Source: Bog-473 sp963781955
GTDB lineage: Bacteria; Actinomycetota; Acidimicrobiia; Acidimicrobiales; RAAP-2
Reading direction: 5' to 3'
DNA: 64,000 bases
NCBI GenBank assembly: GCA_963781955.1
Contig: CAWAHU010000001.1
Span: 186,001-250,000 of the forward strand
Under the pieces are notes generated by a model that worked only from the letters and a program-made list of their open reading frames with translations, did not search any database and had not been told where the DNA came from. The position numbers and the translations under genes were made by a program. Positions 16,966 through 25,844 of this stretch are shown piece by piece (the stretch's first letter is position 1; every line of letters starts with the position of its first letter).

Positions 16966-18282
16966 GTGCCTGTTGCCTTCCTCTGCGTGACGCTGATCGG
17001 GGCCCTGGCGGTCCTGCTGGCCTACCGGCCCATCCGCCGTGAGCCCTTCACCGTCGTGAGCTTCACCATGGCCTGGATCGCCGGCGAGCTGGCCTTCCAG
17101 AACATCCTCTGGCAGATGGTGGCCACGGCGCTGTTCATCTGGGCCGGGGCGCTGACGTCCTGGGTGGGCTGGGTCGGGTTGGTGGTGGCGGTCCTCGACT
17201 GGATTGGGCTGATCGGCCTGGGGGTGGTGGGGCAGCGGACGGGCCTCGTGACCGCCGCGGCGCTCGACGAGGTGCGCACCCCCGCGTTCCCGGTGCCCGA
17301 CATGCCCACCGCCGCGACCTGGGGCAAGTGGTGGCGGGTGAGCCGCGGCATCCCCCTGCGGTCGCGGACCGTCGAGCCGGTGCGCGACGTGGCGTACTGC
17401 GACAACCACCAGGCCCGCCACCGCCTCGACATCTACCGGCCGCGGCTCCCGGCCCCCCACGGGGCCCCGGTGATGGTGTATGTCCACGGCGGCGCCTGGG
17501 TGATCGGCGACAAGCGCGAGCAGGGGAAGCCCATGATGTTCGAGCTGGTCGCCCGGGGCTGGGTCTGCGTGGCGGTGAACTACAGGCTGAGCCCCCGGGC
17601 CACCTGGCCCGACCACCTCGTGGACGTCAAGCGTGCCCTCGTGTGGGTCAAGGAGCACATCGCCGAGTACGGCGGCGACCCTTCCTTCGTGGCGCTGAGC
17701 GGCGGGTCGGCGGGCGGCCACCTCTGCGCCCTCATGGCCCTCACCGCGGGGGACCCAGCCTTCCAACCCGGATTCGAGGGCGCCGACACCTCCGTCGACG
17801 CCTGCATCCCCTTCTACGGAGTCATGGACCTGACCGGCTCGCCCGATGGCTCGGCCATCTTCGGACGCGGCCTGCTGCGGCTGCTGGAGCGCTCGGTCAT
17901 GAAGACGAAGGAGTCCGCGCATCCGGAGGTGTTCCGGGACGCCTCGCCCACCTACCGCGTCAACGTCGGTGCACCCCCGTTCTTCGTGCTCCAGGGGGCC
18001 AACGACACATTGGTCCCGGTCGAGACGGCCCGGCGCTTCGTCGAGCGGCTGCGCTCGGTCTCCCGCCAACCGGTGGCCTACGCCGAGCTACCCCTGGCGC
18101 AACACGCGTTCGACGTGCTCGCTTCCCTGCGTTGCCAGGCCACCACCTCGGCCGTGGCGGACTTCCTCGAGGGTGCGCGGGCCGCCGCCGTCCTGCCGGG
18201 TGACCGGATGCGGTCCTCGGCGCGTCCATTGTCCGACGTGCAATCAGCTGTTTCTGACGTAGAGTCAGCCCCCGAATTCTGA
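16966..18282 (+). CDS. Membrane-anchored alpha/beta hydrolase (esterase, HSL-like)
   Basis: A 438-residue protein with three or four hydrophobic segments in its first 90 residues and an alpha/beta-hydrolase domain after about residue 135. The oxyanion motif HGGAW and the nucleophile elbow SGGSAGGH mark the hormone-sensitive lipase-like family. A likely catalytic Asp lies in QGANDTLVP and the His in LPLAQHAFD. It should hydrolyse an acyl ester at the membrane face. The start is the GTG at 16966; the gene is divergent from the WS/DGAT gene, so a link to storage-lipid turnover is possible but unproven. The last 30 residues look unstructured. Confidence 0.85.
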   Translation: MPVAFLCVTLIGALAVLLAYRPIRREPFTVVSFTMAWIAGELAFQNILWQMVATALFIWAGALTSWVGWVGLVVAVLDWIGLIGLGVVGQRTGLVTAAALDEVRTPAFPVPDMPTAATWGKWWRVSRGIPLRSRTVEPVRDVAYCDNHQARHRLDIYRPRLPAPHGAPVMVYVHGGAWVIGDKREQGKPMMFELVARGWVCVAVNYRLSPRATWPDHLVDVKRALVWVKEHIAEYGGDPSFVALSGGSAGGHLCALMALTAGDPAFQPGFEGADTSVDACIPFYGVMDLTGSPDGSAIFGRGLLRLLERSVMKTKESAHPEVFRDASPTYRVNVGAPPFFVLQGANDTLVPVETARRFVERLRSVSRQPVAYAELPLAQHAFDVLASLRCQATTSAVADFLEGARAAAVLPGDRMRSSARPLSDVQSAVSDVESAPEF

Positions 18283-18355
18283 CCTCGCGTGTCCGCCGGG
18301 CCTGTGCCCGGAGGAGGGACCGGGAGGTCGGAGAACCGAGACCGAGGAGCAGGGG

Positions 18356-19714
18356 GTGGCAGTGGGGAACACCGAGACGTTGGACTCGACCGGGCGCGGC
18401 GGGCGGAAGCTCGCCGACCGGGCACTCCGCGGGGTCCTGGGCGGCTCCCTGCTGGTGGGGACGCTGGTCGCCGGGGGCGGAGCGCTCGTGAGCGGGGCAC
18501 CGGCCGGCGCCGCCGTGGCCAAGGCGAGCACCTGCGTGCCGGCCATCACCCCGACGGCGGCGCAGAACGCCTCGACCACCGGGCTGACCTCCAAGTCGGT
18601 CACAGTGGGCAACGTCTCCATCATCACCGGCCCGGTGCCGGGACTGTTCGCCGGCGCGCCCATCGGGGTGAAGGCCTACTTCAACATGATCAACGCGCAG
18701 GGCGGGGTGAACGGGCGCAAGCTCTACGTCGACTCCAAGGACGACGCCTTCAGCGGGTCGCAGAACGCAACGGAGACCCAGCAGGCCATCGCCAGCGACT
18801 TCGCGCTGGTCGGGAGCTTCTCCCTCTTCGACGGGTACGGCTGCGCCGCGCTGGCGCAGAACACCGCAGTCCCCGACGCGTCGGTCACCCTCGATTCGGG
18901 TACCAACGCGCTGCCCAACGACTTCAGTGCGCAGCCGCTGGCGCTCGGGATGAGCAACGGCCCGATCGCCTATTACAAGAAGCACTACCCCAAGGCCAAG
19001 ACCCTCGGCGCCATCGTGTCCGACGTGGCGTCGGCCCGGGCGCAGTGGCAGGGGCAGCTCGCCGCCTTCGAGGCTCAGGGTTACAAGCTCGGCTACGTCG
19101 ACTACGTGAACCCGTTGCAGAGCGACTTCACCACCGACGTCATCAACATGAAGAACCACGGCGTGACCGCGGTCAACCTGACGAACATCGACTGGCAGGT
19201 CGGTGCGCTCTTCGCCCAGGACATGGCCACCCAGAACTGGCATCCGCCGCTCGTCTACTCGGGCGGCCCGCTCTACGCCGCGCAGTTCGTCTCGCACGCC
19301 GGCGGCCCGGCCAACACGAACGGGATCCAGATCGGCCAGACCCAGGCCCTGTACCTCGGCGAGGACGCCAAGAACGTGCCGGCCGTCAAGCAGTTCAACA
19401 CGTACGTCAAGAAGGCGAACGCGAACTGGACGCCCGACCTCTACACCCTGTTCGGTTGGGCGTCGGCCCAGCTGTTCGTCCAGGCCCTCAAGGCGGCCGG
19501 GCCCAACCCGACCCGGGGCGCGGTGATCGCGCAGCTCAAGAAGATCACGTCGTTCGGCGCCAGCGGCCTGCTCGGCACGTCCAACCCGGCGGCCAAGAAG
19601 CCGATCGCCTGCTACCTGATGGCCGTGGTCAAGAACGGCAAGTACGTCCGGGAGCTGCCGGCCAAGAGCGGCTTCGACTGCAACACGACCTACTACCAGC
19701 CGCCCGGTAGCTGA
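18356..19714 (+). CDS. livK: Branched-chain amino acid-type ABC transporter substrate-binding protein
   Basis: A 452-residue periplasmic-binding protein of the Peripla_BP_6/LivK family. A long N-region with a hydrophobic stretch (LGGSLLVGTLVAGGGALVSG) ending in APAGAA is probably a signal peptide. The mature part has the two-lobed fold: KAYFNMINAQGGVNGRKLY, the first hinge at about residues 150-160 and LFGWASAQLFVQALKAAG near the C-terminus. It heads a four-gene operon with a fused permease and two ATPases. The real substrate may be an amino acid, amide or other small organic compound; sequence alone cannot decide. The GTG at 18356 was chosen; a GTG at 18362 is equally possible. Confidence 0.88.
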   Translation: MAVGNTETLDSTGRGGRKLADRALRGVLGGSLLVGTLVAGGGALVSGAPAGAAVAKASTCVPAITPTAAQNASTTGLTSKSVTVGNVSIITGPVPGLFAGAPIGVKAYFNMINAQGGVNGRKLYVDSKDDAFSGSQNATETQQAIASDFALVGSFSLFDGYGCAALAQNTAVPDASVTLDSGTNALPNDFSAQPLALGMSNGPIAYYKKHYPKAKTLGAIVSDVASARAQWQGQLAAFEAQGYKLGYVDYVNPLQSDFTTDVINMKNHGVTAVNLTNIDWQVGALFAQDMATQNWHPPLVYSGGPLYAAQFVSHAGGPANTNGIQIGQTQALYLGEDAKNVPAVKQFNTYVKKANANWTPDLYTLFGWASAQLFVQALKAAGPNPTRGAVIAQLKKITSFGASGLLGTSNPAAKKPIACYLMAVVKNGKYVRELPAKSGFDCNTTYYQPPGS

Positions 19715-19764
19715 CCATCCCGGCGGGGAGAGCACATTGACGTGACTAGGGACGAGATACGCGC

Positions 19765-21720
19765 GTGAGCGTCTTCCTCTCCTTCACCGTCCTCGGGATC
19801 GTCACGGGTGCCGTGTACGGAATCTTGGCCACCGGGCTGGTGGTGACCTACAACACCACCGGCGTCTTCAACTTCGCCCAGGGTGCGGTCGGGATGGTCG
19901 CCGCCTTCTCCTACTGGCAGCTGTGGCAGGACTGGCACTGGCCCTTCCTGCTCGCCATCGTGGTGATCGTCTTCGTCGAGGCGCCGCTGCTGGCCATCGT
20001 CGTGGAGTACGTCCTCTTCCGGCGCATCCACGGCGCCTCGGTCGAGCGGTCGCTGATGGTGTCGCTGGGCCTGCTGGTGATCCTGCTCGGCCTGGCCACG
20101 GTCTTCTGGGGCAGCCCCCAGGTCATCCGGTCGGTACCGGCCTACTTCACCTCGGGCGACGGTTCGGTGGCGTCGGTGCGCCTCTTCGGCTCCAACGGCG
20201 TCACGCTGCAGATGCAGCAGGTCATGATCGTCGGGGTGGCCGCGGTCGTCGCCGTCGGCCTCGGGATCTTCCTCCGACGGTTCCGCTTGGGCGTCGCGCT
20301 CCGGGCGGTGGTCGACGACCCCGAACTCGTGGCCATGTCGGGGGCCAAGCCCTACCGCATGTCGCAGATGGGCTGGGCCCTCGGATTCATGCTGGCCGCA
20401 CTGGCCGGCGTCCTCATCGCCCCGCTCGTCGGCCAGACCGGCCTGACGTCGACGCAGCTCACGCTGCTGGCTCTGAACGGCTTCGCCGCCGCCGTGGTCG
20501 GGCGCCTGCGCAACCTGCCCATGACCTTCGTCGGCGCCCTGATGCTGGGCCTCGTCACCCAGTACTGCGTGGGCTACCTCCCGGGGCACATCAACCCCGG
20601 GCTGGCCTCGGTTCTCACCGAGGTGGTCCCGGTGGCCTTCCTCTTCGTGGCCCTGTTGGTGATCCCCGCGGCGCGCCTCGCCCCGGCCGGCCGGTTGGCC
20701 ACCCGGCCCGTGCCCAGGGTGGTGACGGCCCGCCAGTCGGTGGCGGGCGCCCTCCTCCTGGTGGCCGGCGTGGCCGTCCTCGCCGTCATGGCGGGCCAGA
20801 CGGCGGTCGCCACCCTCTCGCAGGGGATGGCGTTCGGCATCGTCGGCCTGTCCCTGGTGCTGCTGGTCGGCTACGCCGGGCAGGTCTCGCTGTGCCAACT
20901 CACGTTCATGGGCATCGGCGCCTTCACGATGGGCAAGGCGTTCGGCGGGGACTCGTGGTGGGGTCTCCTCCTCGCCGTGGTGGTCTCGGCCGCCGTGGGC
21001 GCGCTGGTGGCGCTGCCCGCCCTTCGCCTGCGCGGCCTCTACCTGGCTTTGGCCACCTTCGCCTTCGGCGAGGTCATGTACTCGGCCTTCTTCAACAACT
21101 CGACTGTGATCTCCGACGGCACGTCGATCCCGGTGGGCCGGCTCGCGCTACCGGGTATGCACGCGGTGGGCAACACGGCGCAACTCGTCGAGGTAGCGGT
21201 CGCCGCCGCCCTCTGCGCGCTGCTCGTCGGGCTGCTTCGCCGGCGGGCCTTCGGCCGCCGGCTGGTGGCCATGAGCGACTCGCCGGCCGCCTTCGCCACC
21301 GTGGGGTTGAACCCTCTGCGCACCAAGGTGGTCGTGTTCAGCGTGTCGGCCGGCATGGCCGGTCTCGGTGGCGTCTTCTACGCCGGGCAACAGGGTGGCA
21401 TCGGCGCCAACGACGTGCAGTTCATCACCAGCCTCACCTTGCTGCTGTTCGTGTGCATCTGGGGCATCCGCACGATCTCGGGGGCGCTCCTGGGCGGCCT
21501 CACCCAGGCGTCGTTGCCGGTGCTGCAGACGCATCTGCCGGCCTCGCTGGCCGACATCACCGGCCTGGCCGCCGGCATCGGCATCGTCCTGCTCGCCCGG
21601 CACCCCGAGGGGATCCTGGGCATGGAGTGGCTGACCCGCCGGATCCACCTGCCCTTCGGGGACGCCCCGGCCCCCGCCGGCGAGATCCTGCTCGAGCAAG
21701 GGGTCGCCCGTGCCGCTTGA
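19765..21720 (+). CDS. Fused LivH-LivM ABC transporter permease
   Basis: A 651-residue membrane protein in which the two permeases of a branched-chain amino acid transporter are joined. The first half (about residues 1-300) is LivH-like: GAVYGILATGLVVTYNTTGVFNFAQGAVGM. The second half (about 330-640) is LivM-like: GMAFGIVGLSLVLLVGYAGQVSLCQLTFMGIGAF and RRAFGRRLVAMSDSPAAFATVGLNPLRTKVVVFSVSAGMAGLGG. About 16-18 membrane helices are expected. It sits 50 bases after the binding protein and overlaps livG by 11 bases, with no separate livM in the operon. Such fusions are known in some actinobacteria. Confidence 0.9.
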   Translation: MSVFLSFTVLGIVTGAVYGILATGLVVTYNTTGVFNFAQGAVGMVAAFSYWQLWQDWHWPFLLAIVVIVFVEAPLLAIVVEYVLFRRIHGASVERSLMVSLGLLVILLGLATVFWGSPQVIRSVPAYFTSGDGSVASVRLFGSNGVTLQMQQVMIVGVAAVVAVGLGIFLRRFRLGVALRAVVDDPELVAMSGAKPYRMSQMGWALGFMLAALAGVLIAPLVGQTGLTSTQLTLLALNGFAAAVVGRLRNLPMTFVGALMLGLVTQYCVGYLPGHINPGLASVLTEVVPVAFLFVALLVIPAARLAPAGRLATRPVPRVVTARQSVAGALLLVAGVAVLAVMAGQTAVATLSQGMAFGIVGLSLVLLVGYAGQVSLCQLTFMGIGAFTMGKAFGGDSWWGLLLAVVVSAAVGALVALPALRLRGLYLALATFAFGEVMYSAFFNNSTVISDGTSIPVGRLALPGMHAVGNTAQLVEVAVAAALCALLVGLLRRRAFGRRLVAMSDSPAAFATVGLNPLRTKVVVFSVSAGMAGLGGVFYAGQQGGIGANDVQFITSLTLLLFVCIWGIRTISGALLGGLTQASLPVLQTHLPASLADITGLAAGIGIVLLARHPEGILGMEWLTRRIHLPFGDAPAPAGEILLEQGVARAA

Positions 21721-22489
21721 GGCCGAAGGTCCACCCACCGTCGGGCGTGACGTGGTGCCGGCCCTCGAGGTGTCCGGCGTCAGCGTGAACTTCGGCGGCG
21801 TGGCCGCGCTGGCCGACGTGTCCCTCCGTGTGGAGGCCGGGGTGGTCACCGGCCTCATCGGCCCCAACGGCGCCGGCAAGACGACGCTGTTCAACGTCAT
21901 CACCGGCCTGCAGCGGCCTGACCGGGGCGTGGTGCGCCTGGGCGGGGTCGACGTGACCCGCAAGCGGACCCACGCGCGGGCACGGCTCGGCCTGTCGCGC
22001 ACCTTCCAGCGCCTCGAGCTGTTCTCGACGCTGAACGCGGCCGACAACGTGCGCGTCGGGCTGGAGGCCTCCGGGCACGGCGAACCCGCCGCCGCGGTGG
22101 CGCTGCTCGAGCGCGTCGGGGTGGGGGAGGAGGCGACCGCCGCGGTCTCGTCGCTGCCGACCGGGTCGGCCCGGCTTGTCGAGCTGGCCCGGGCCCTCTC
22201 GACCGATCCCAAGGTGCTGTTGCTCGACGAGCCCTGCTCGGGCCTCGACGATCATGAGACCGAGTCGCTCAGCCGCCTCCTCGCGTCCCTGGCCGGTGAG
22301 GGGAGGGCCGTCGTACTGGTCGAGCACGACACCGACCTGGTCATGCGGGTGTGCGAGACGGTGCACGTGCTCGATTTCGGCCAGGTGATCGCCTCGGGCC
22401 CGCCCGAGGAGATCCGGCGCAACCCCGTCGTCCAGGAGGCCTACCTCGGCCGTGCCCCGGAGGCTGGCCGCCCGGTGGTGGACCGATGA
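21710..22489 (+). CDS. livG: ABC transporter ATP-binding protein LivG
   Basis: A 259-residue ATPase of the high-affinity branched-chain amino acid transporter family. Walker A is GPNGAGKTT, the Q-loop lies in LSRTFQRLELF, Walker B is VLLLDEPCSGLD and the switch His is in VLVEHDTDLV. The signature helix reads SSLPTGSARLVELARAL rather than the usual LPYGxQRRLEIARAL, so the C-loop is degenerate at its Gln position. It starts at a GTG 11 bases inside the permease gene and ends in an ATGA overlap with livF, so translation is coupled. Confidence 0.9.
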   Translation: MPLEAEGPPTVGRDVVPALEVSGVSVNFGGVAALADVSLRVEAGVVTGLIGPNGAGKTTLFNVITGLQRPDRGVVRLGGVDVTRKRTHARARLGLSRTFQRLELFSTLNAADNVRVGLEASGHGEPAAAVALLERVGVGEEATAAVSSLPTGSARLVELARALSTDPKVLLLDEPCSGLDDHETESLSRLLASLAGEGRAVVLVEHDTDLVMRVCETVHVLDFGQVIASGPPEEIRRNPVVQEAYLGRAPEAGRPVVDR

Positions 22490-23262
22490 GCACGGGCGGC
22501 GCTGCCACGGGAGCGGGCGTGCCGACGGCCGAGGGTGTGGCGACGGCCGAGGGTGTGGCGACGGCCGAGGGTGCCGGCGTGCGGGTCATGGGCGTGCGCG
22601 CTTCCTACGGGCGGATCGAGGTACTCCACGGCGTGGATCTCGACGTGCCCGGCGGGAGCGTGTTCGCCCTGCTCGGCCCGAACGGGGCCGGGAAGAGCAC
22701 CTTGCTCAAGGTGCTGAACGGCCGCATGCGGCCCACGGCGGGCGCGGTCGAGGTCGAGGGGGTCTCCCTCTCGCACTGGACACCGGAGAACCTGGCCCGG
22801 TCCGGTGTCATCGCCATCCCCGAGGGCCGCGGCGTGTTCCCCAACCTGACCGTGCGTGACAACCTGCGCATGTGGACCTATCGCGGCGGGATCACCACGG
22901 CGGAGGTGGAGGCACGCGCCTACGAGCAGTTCCCGCGCCTGAAGGACCGCCGCAAGCAGCTGGCCGGCACGCTGTCCGGCGGCGAGCAACAGATGTTGGC
23001 GATCTCGCGTGCGTTGGCGGGCGACACCAAAGTGCTGCTGCTCGACGAAATCTCGATGGGGTTGGCCCCGATCGTGGTCGGGCACCTCTACGAGCTGGTG
23101 GCTGCGATCGCGGCACGCGGCGTCACCGTCGTCCTCGTCGAGCAGTTCGCCGAGACGGCGCTCGGGGTGGCCGACCGGGCCGGCATCATGGTCCACGGTC
23201 GGGTCCCGCACGTCGGCACGCCCCAGGAGATGGTTGCGGCCGCCGAGTCGGCCTACCTCTGA
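22486..23262 (+). CDS. livF: ABC transporter ATP-binding protein LivF
   Basis: A 258-residue ATPase, last gene of the liv operon. The core has YGRIEVLHGVDLDV, Walker A GPNGAGKST, IPEGRGVFPNLTVRDNL typical of LivF, signature LSGGEQQMLAISRAL, Walker B VLLLDEISMGLAP and a switch position occupied by Gln in LVEQFAETAL. The N-terminus carries about 30 extra residues including three copies of a TAEGVA-type hexapeptide encoded by an 18-base tandem repeat. I chose the ATG at 22486, which overlaps the livG stop, over in-frame GTGs further upstream inside livG. Confidence 0.92.
   Translation: MSTGGAATGAGVPTAEGVATAEGVATAEGAGVRVMGVRASYGRIEVLHGVDLDVPGGSVFALLGPNGAGKSTLLKVLNGRMRPTAGAVEVEGVSLSHWTPENLARSGVIAIPEGRGVFPNLTVRDNLRMWTYRGGITTAEVEARAYEQFPRLKDRRKQLAGTLSGGEQQMLAISRALAGDTKVLLLDEISMGLAPIVVGHLYELVAAIAARGVTVVLVEQFAETALGVADRAGIMVHGRVPHVGTPQEMVAAAESAYL
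22519..22572 (+). repeat. Tandem 18-bp repeat x3 in livF 5' end
   Basis: Units of 18 bases begin at 22519, 22537 and 22555. The last two are identical and the first differs by one base. They encode VPTAEG, VATAEG and VATAEG in the extra N-terminal tail of LivF. Confidence 0.93.
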
Positions 23263-23271
23263 ACGGCGGGG

Positions 23272-25824
23272 TCAGGCCTCGTCGGCCAGCGCGACCTCGA
23301 CGCTGAGGGTCCCGCCCTCGGCCAGCACCAGCTCGTCCACACCGCCGGCGTCGACGAGGTCGCCGCGGGTCGCCTCGACGGCATCGCGCACCTCGGGCGG
23401 GCCGGTGACCACCAAGCGGGCCACGCGCGCCCGCATGGACCGCTTGTTGGCCGTCTTCTCCCGGCGCACGGCGCCGAGCACCTCAGCCGCCACGTCGAGG
23501 ACCCCGGCATCGGCGCCGGCGCCGGCGCGTGGCCCCACCTCGGCGGGATCGGGCCAGCGCGCGACATGCACCGAGCCCGCCTGCCACCAGCTCCAGACCT
23601 CCTCGGTCACGAAGGGGAGGAACGGCGCGAACAGGCGGTGCAGCACCGAGAGCGCCACCGCCAGCGTGGCCCGGGCCGAGGCCGCGCCGGCCGGGTCCCC
23701 CTCCCCGTAGGCGCGCGCTTTGACCAGTTCGACGTAGTCGTCGCAGAAGGACCAGAAGAACGACTCGGTCAGCTCGAGTGCCCGCGCGTAGTCGAACGCT
23801 TCGTGTGCCGCCGTGGCGCTCTCGACCAACGCGGCCAGCCGTGACAGCAGCGCCACGTCGAGCGGGTCGCGCACTGCCTCGATCCCCGGTGCCGGGCCGT
23901 TGCCCAACCGTCCCAGGGCGAACTTCGACACGTTGAGGATCTTGATGGCCAGGCGCCGCCCGATCTTCATGACCCCGGTGTCGAGTGCGGTGTCGGTGCC
24001 GGGCCGCCCGTTGCAGGCCCAGTAGCGGACCGCGTCGGAGCCGAACTCCTCGAGCATCGCCACGGGCGTGACCACGTTGCCCTTCGACTTGGACATCTTC
24101 TTGCGGTCCGGGTCGAGGATCCAGCCGTTGATGGTGGTGTGGCGCCAGGGCAAGGTGTTGTGCTCGAGGTGGGAGCGCAACAGTGTGGAGAACAACCATG
24201 TCCGGATGATCTCTGGACCCTGCGGGCGCAGGTCCATGGGGAAGGTGGCGGCGAAGCGGCCCGGCTCGTCCTCCCACCCGCAGGAGATCTGCGGCGTGAG
24301 CGACGACGTGGCCCACGTGTCCATGACGTCGGGGTCTCCGGTGAACCCGCCCGGCACTCCTCGTTGTTCGGTGCTGTAGCCGGGGGGCAGGTCGGTTGTC
24401 GGGTCGATGGGCAGGCTGGCCTCGTCGGGCACCATGGGCGAGGCGTAGTCGGGCTCGCCGTCGGCGTCGAGCGGGTACCACACCGGGATGGGCACGCCGA
24501 AGAATCGCTGGCGGCTGATCAGCCAGTCGCCGTTGAGACCGTTGACCCAGTCGTCGTAGCGGACCTTCATGTAGGGCGGGTGCCAGTCGAGCTGCGTGGC
24601 GAGTGCGAGCTGCTCGTGCCGCAATCGCTCGTCATGGCCACCGTTGCGGATGAACCACTGCCGGCTGGTCACGATCTCGAGCGGGCGGTCGCCCTTCTCG
24701 TAGAACTTGACGGGATGCGTGATGGGACGCGGCTCGCCGATCATCTCGCCCGATGCCGCCAACATCTCCACCACGGCCCGCTGGGCCTGCTTGACCGTCC
24801 GCCCGGCGATGGACTGCCAGGCCTCGCCGTCGGGCACGCCCTCGGGCGGCACCTCCATGATCCGCCCCGACCGCGTCAAGATGTTCCGCGTCGAGAGGTT
24901 GAGCTCGCGCCACCACACGACGTCGGTCACGTCGCCGAAGGTGCAGATCATGGCAATGCCCGAGCCCTTCTCGGGGTCGGCCAGGTGGTGAGCCAGGACT
25001 GGTACCTCGACGCCGAACAGGGGCGTGCGCACCGTGGTGCCGAAGCGGTCCTTGTAGCGGTCGTCGTCGGGATGGGCCACGAGCGCGACGCACGCGGCCA
25101 GGAGCTCCGGTCTGGTGGTCTCGATCTCGAGGTCGCTGAAGCGCAGCCGGTGGTAGGCGCCGGACAGTTCGCGATCCTCCATCTCGGCCTGGGCCACCGC
25201 CGTCTGGTAGTCGACGTCCCACATGGTCGGCGCCTCGGCCGAGTAGGCCTCGCCGCGAGCGAGGTTGCGCAGGAACATGCGCTGGCTGGCCCGCCTGCTC
25301 CGGTCGTCGATCGTGGCGTAGCTGAGCGACCAGTCCACCGAGAGACCGACCCGGCGCCAGAGGTCCTCGAAGGCCTGCTCGTCTTCGGCGGTCAGCTCGT
25401 GGCACAGCGCGATGAAGTTGGGCCGGCTCACCGGGACGTCGTCCTTGCCCGGCTCGGCGGGCAGCGTGAAGTCGGGGTCGTAGGGGAGCGAGGGGTCGCA
25501 GCGCACCCCGAAGTAGGTCTGCACCCGGCGCTCGGTCGGCAGCCCGTTGTCGTCCCAGCCCATGGGGTAGAAGAGTTTCCAGCCCCGCATGCGTCGGTAG
25601 CGGGCGATGGCGTCGGTCTGCACGTAGCCGAAGACCGATCCCATGTGGAGCGAGCCCGATACGGTCGGCGGCGGCGTGTCGATGGAGAAGACTTCGCCCC
25701 GGGTGGCTGCGGGGTCGAAGTGGTAGGTGCCGGCCTCGTCCCAGGACGCGGACCAGCGCTCCTCGAGGCCGTCCAGGCTCGGCTTGTCGGGGACGCGTGG
25801 CGAGCCGGTCACAGGGATCGACAT
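23272..25824 (-). CDS. valS: Valyl-tRNA synthetase
   Basis: An 850-residue class I synthetase that charges tRNA-Val and edits misactivated threonine. The ATP-binding HIGH-type motif is GSLHMG at about residue 57 after TPPPTVS, and the second motif is KKMSKSKGN. PMGWDDNGLPTE and the editing-domain stretch (VEVPVLAHHLADPEKGSG) are intact, followed by an anticodon-binding domain. It ends after a short C-terminal region with no long coiled-coil arm visible. The ATG is 20 bases from the cysS start on the opposite strand, with overlapping promoter elements between. It converges on livF with nine bases between stops. Confidence 0.95.
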   Translation of the reverse strand: MSIPVTGSPRVPDKPSLDGLEERWSASWDEAGTYHFDPAATRGEVFSIDTPPPTVSGSLHMGSVFGYVQTDAIARYRRMRGWKLFYPMGWDDNGLPTERRVQTYFGVRCDPSLPYDPDFTLPAEPGKDDVPVSRPNFIALCHELTAEDEQAFEDLWRRVGLSVDWSLSYATIDDRSRRASQRMFLRNLARGEAYSAEAPTMWDVDYQTAVAQAEMEDRELSGAYHRLRFSDLEIETTRPELLAACVALVAHPDDDRYKDRFGTTVRTPLFGVEVPVLAHHLADPEKGSGIAMICTFGDVTDVVWWRELNLSTRNILTRSGRIMEVPPEGVPDGEAWQSIAGRTVKQAQRAVVEMLAASGEMIGEPRPITHPVKFYEKGDRPLEIVTSRQWFIRNGGHDERLRHEQLALATQLDWHPPYMKVRYDDWVNGLNGDWLISRQRFFGVPIPVWYPLDADGEPDYASPMVPDEASLPIDPTTDLPPGYSTEQRGVPGGFTGDPDVMDTWATSSLTPQISCGWEDEPGRFAATFPMDLRPQGPEIIRTWLFSTLLRSHLEHNTLPWRHTTINGWILDPDRKKMSKSKGNVVTPVAMLEEFGSDAVRYWACNGRPGTDTALDTGVMKIGRRLAIKILNVSKFALGRLGNGPAPGIEAVRDPLDVALLSRLAALVESATAAHEAFDYARALELTESFFWSFCDDYVELVKARAYGEGDPAGAASARATLAVALSVLHRLFAPFLPFVTEEVWSWWQAGSVHVARWPDPAEVGPRAGAGADAGVLDVAAEVLGAVRREKTANKRSMRARVARLVVTGPPEVRDAVEATRGDLVDAGGVDELVLAEGGTLSVEVALADEA

Positions 25825-25832
25825 GATCGGGT

Positions 25833-25839
25833 TACCGTA
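25833..25839. promoter_or_regulatory. Overlapping bidirectional -10 elements of valS and cysS
   Basis: TACCGT on the plus strand lies six bases before the cysS GTG. On the other strand TACGGT lies nine bases before the valS ATG; the two share five bases. Both fit the TANNNT pattern. Only 20 bases separate the start codons, so each -35 region must lie within the opposing coding sequence. Confidence 0.45.
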
Positions 25840-25844
25840 CCCGG

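Noticed and set aside
18254..18268. CTGAC-GTAGA-GTCAG inverted repeat near the end of the hydrolase gene, before livK
   Set aside because: Only five-base arms and it lies inside coding sequence; too weak to call an operator.
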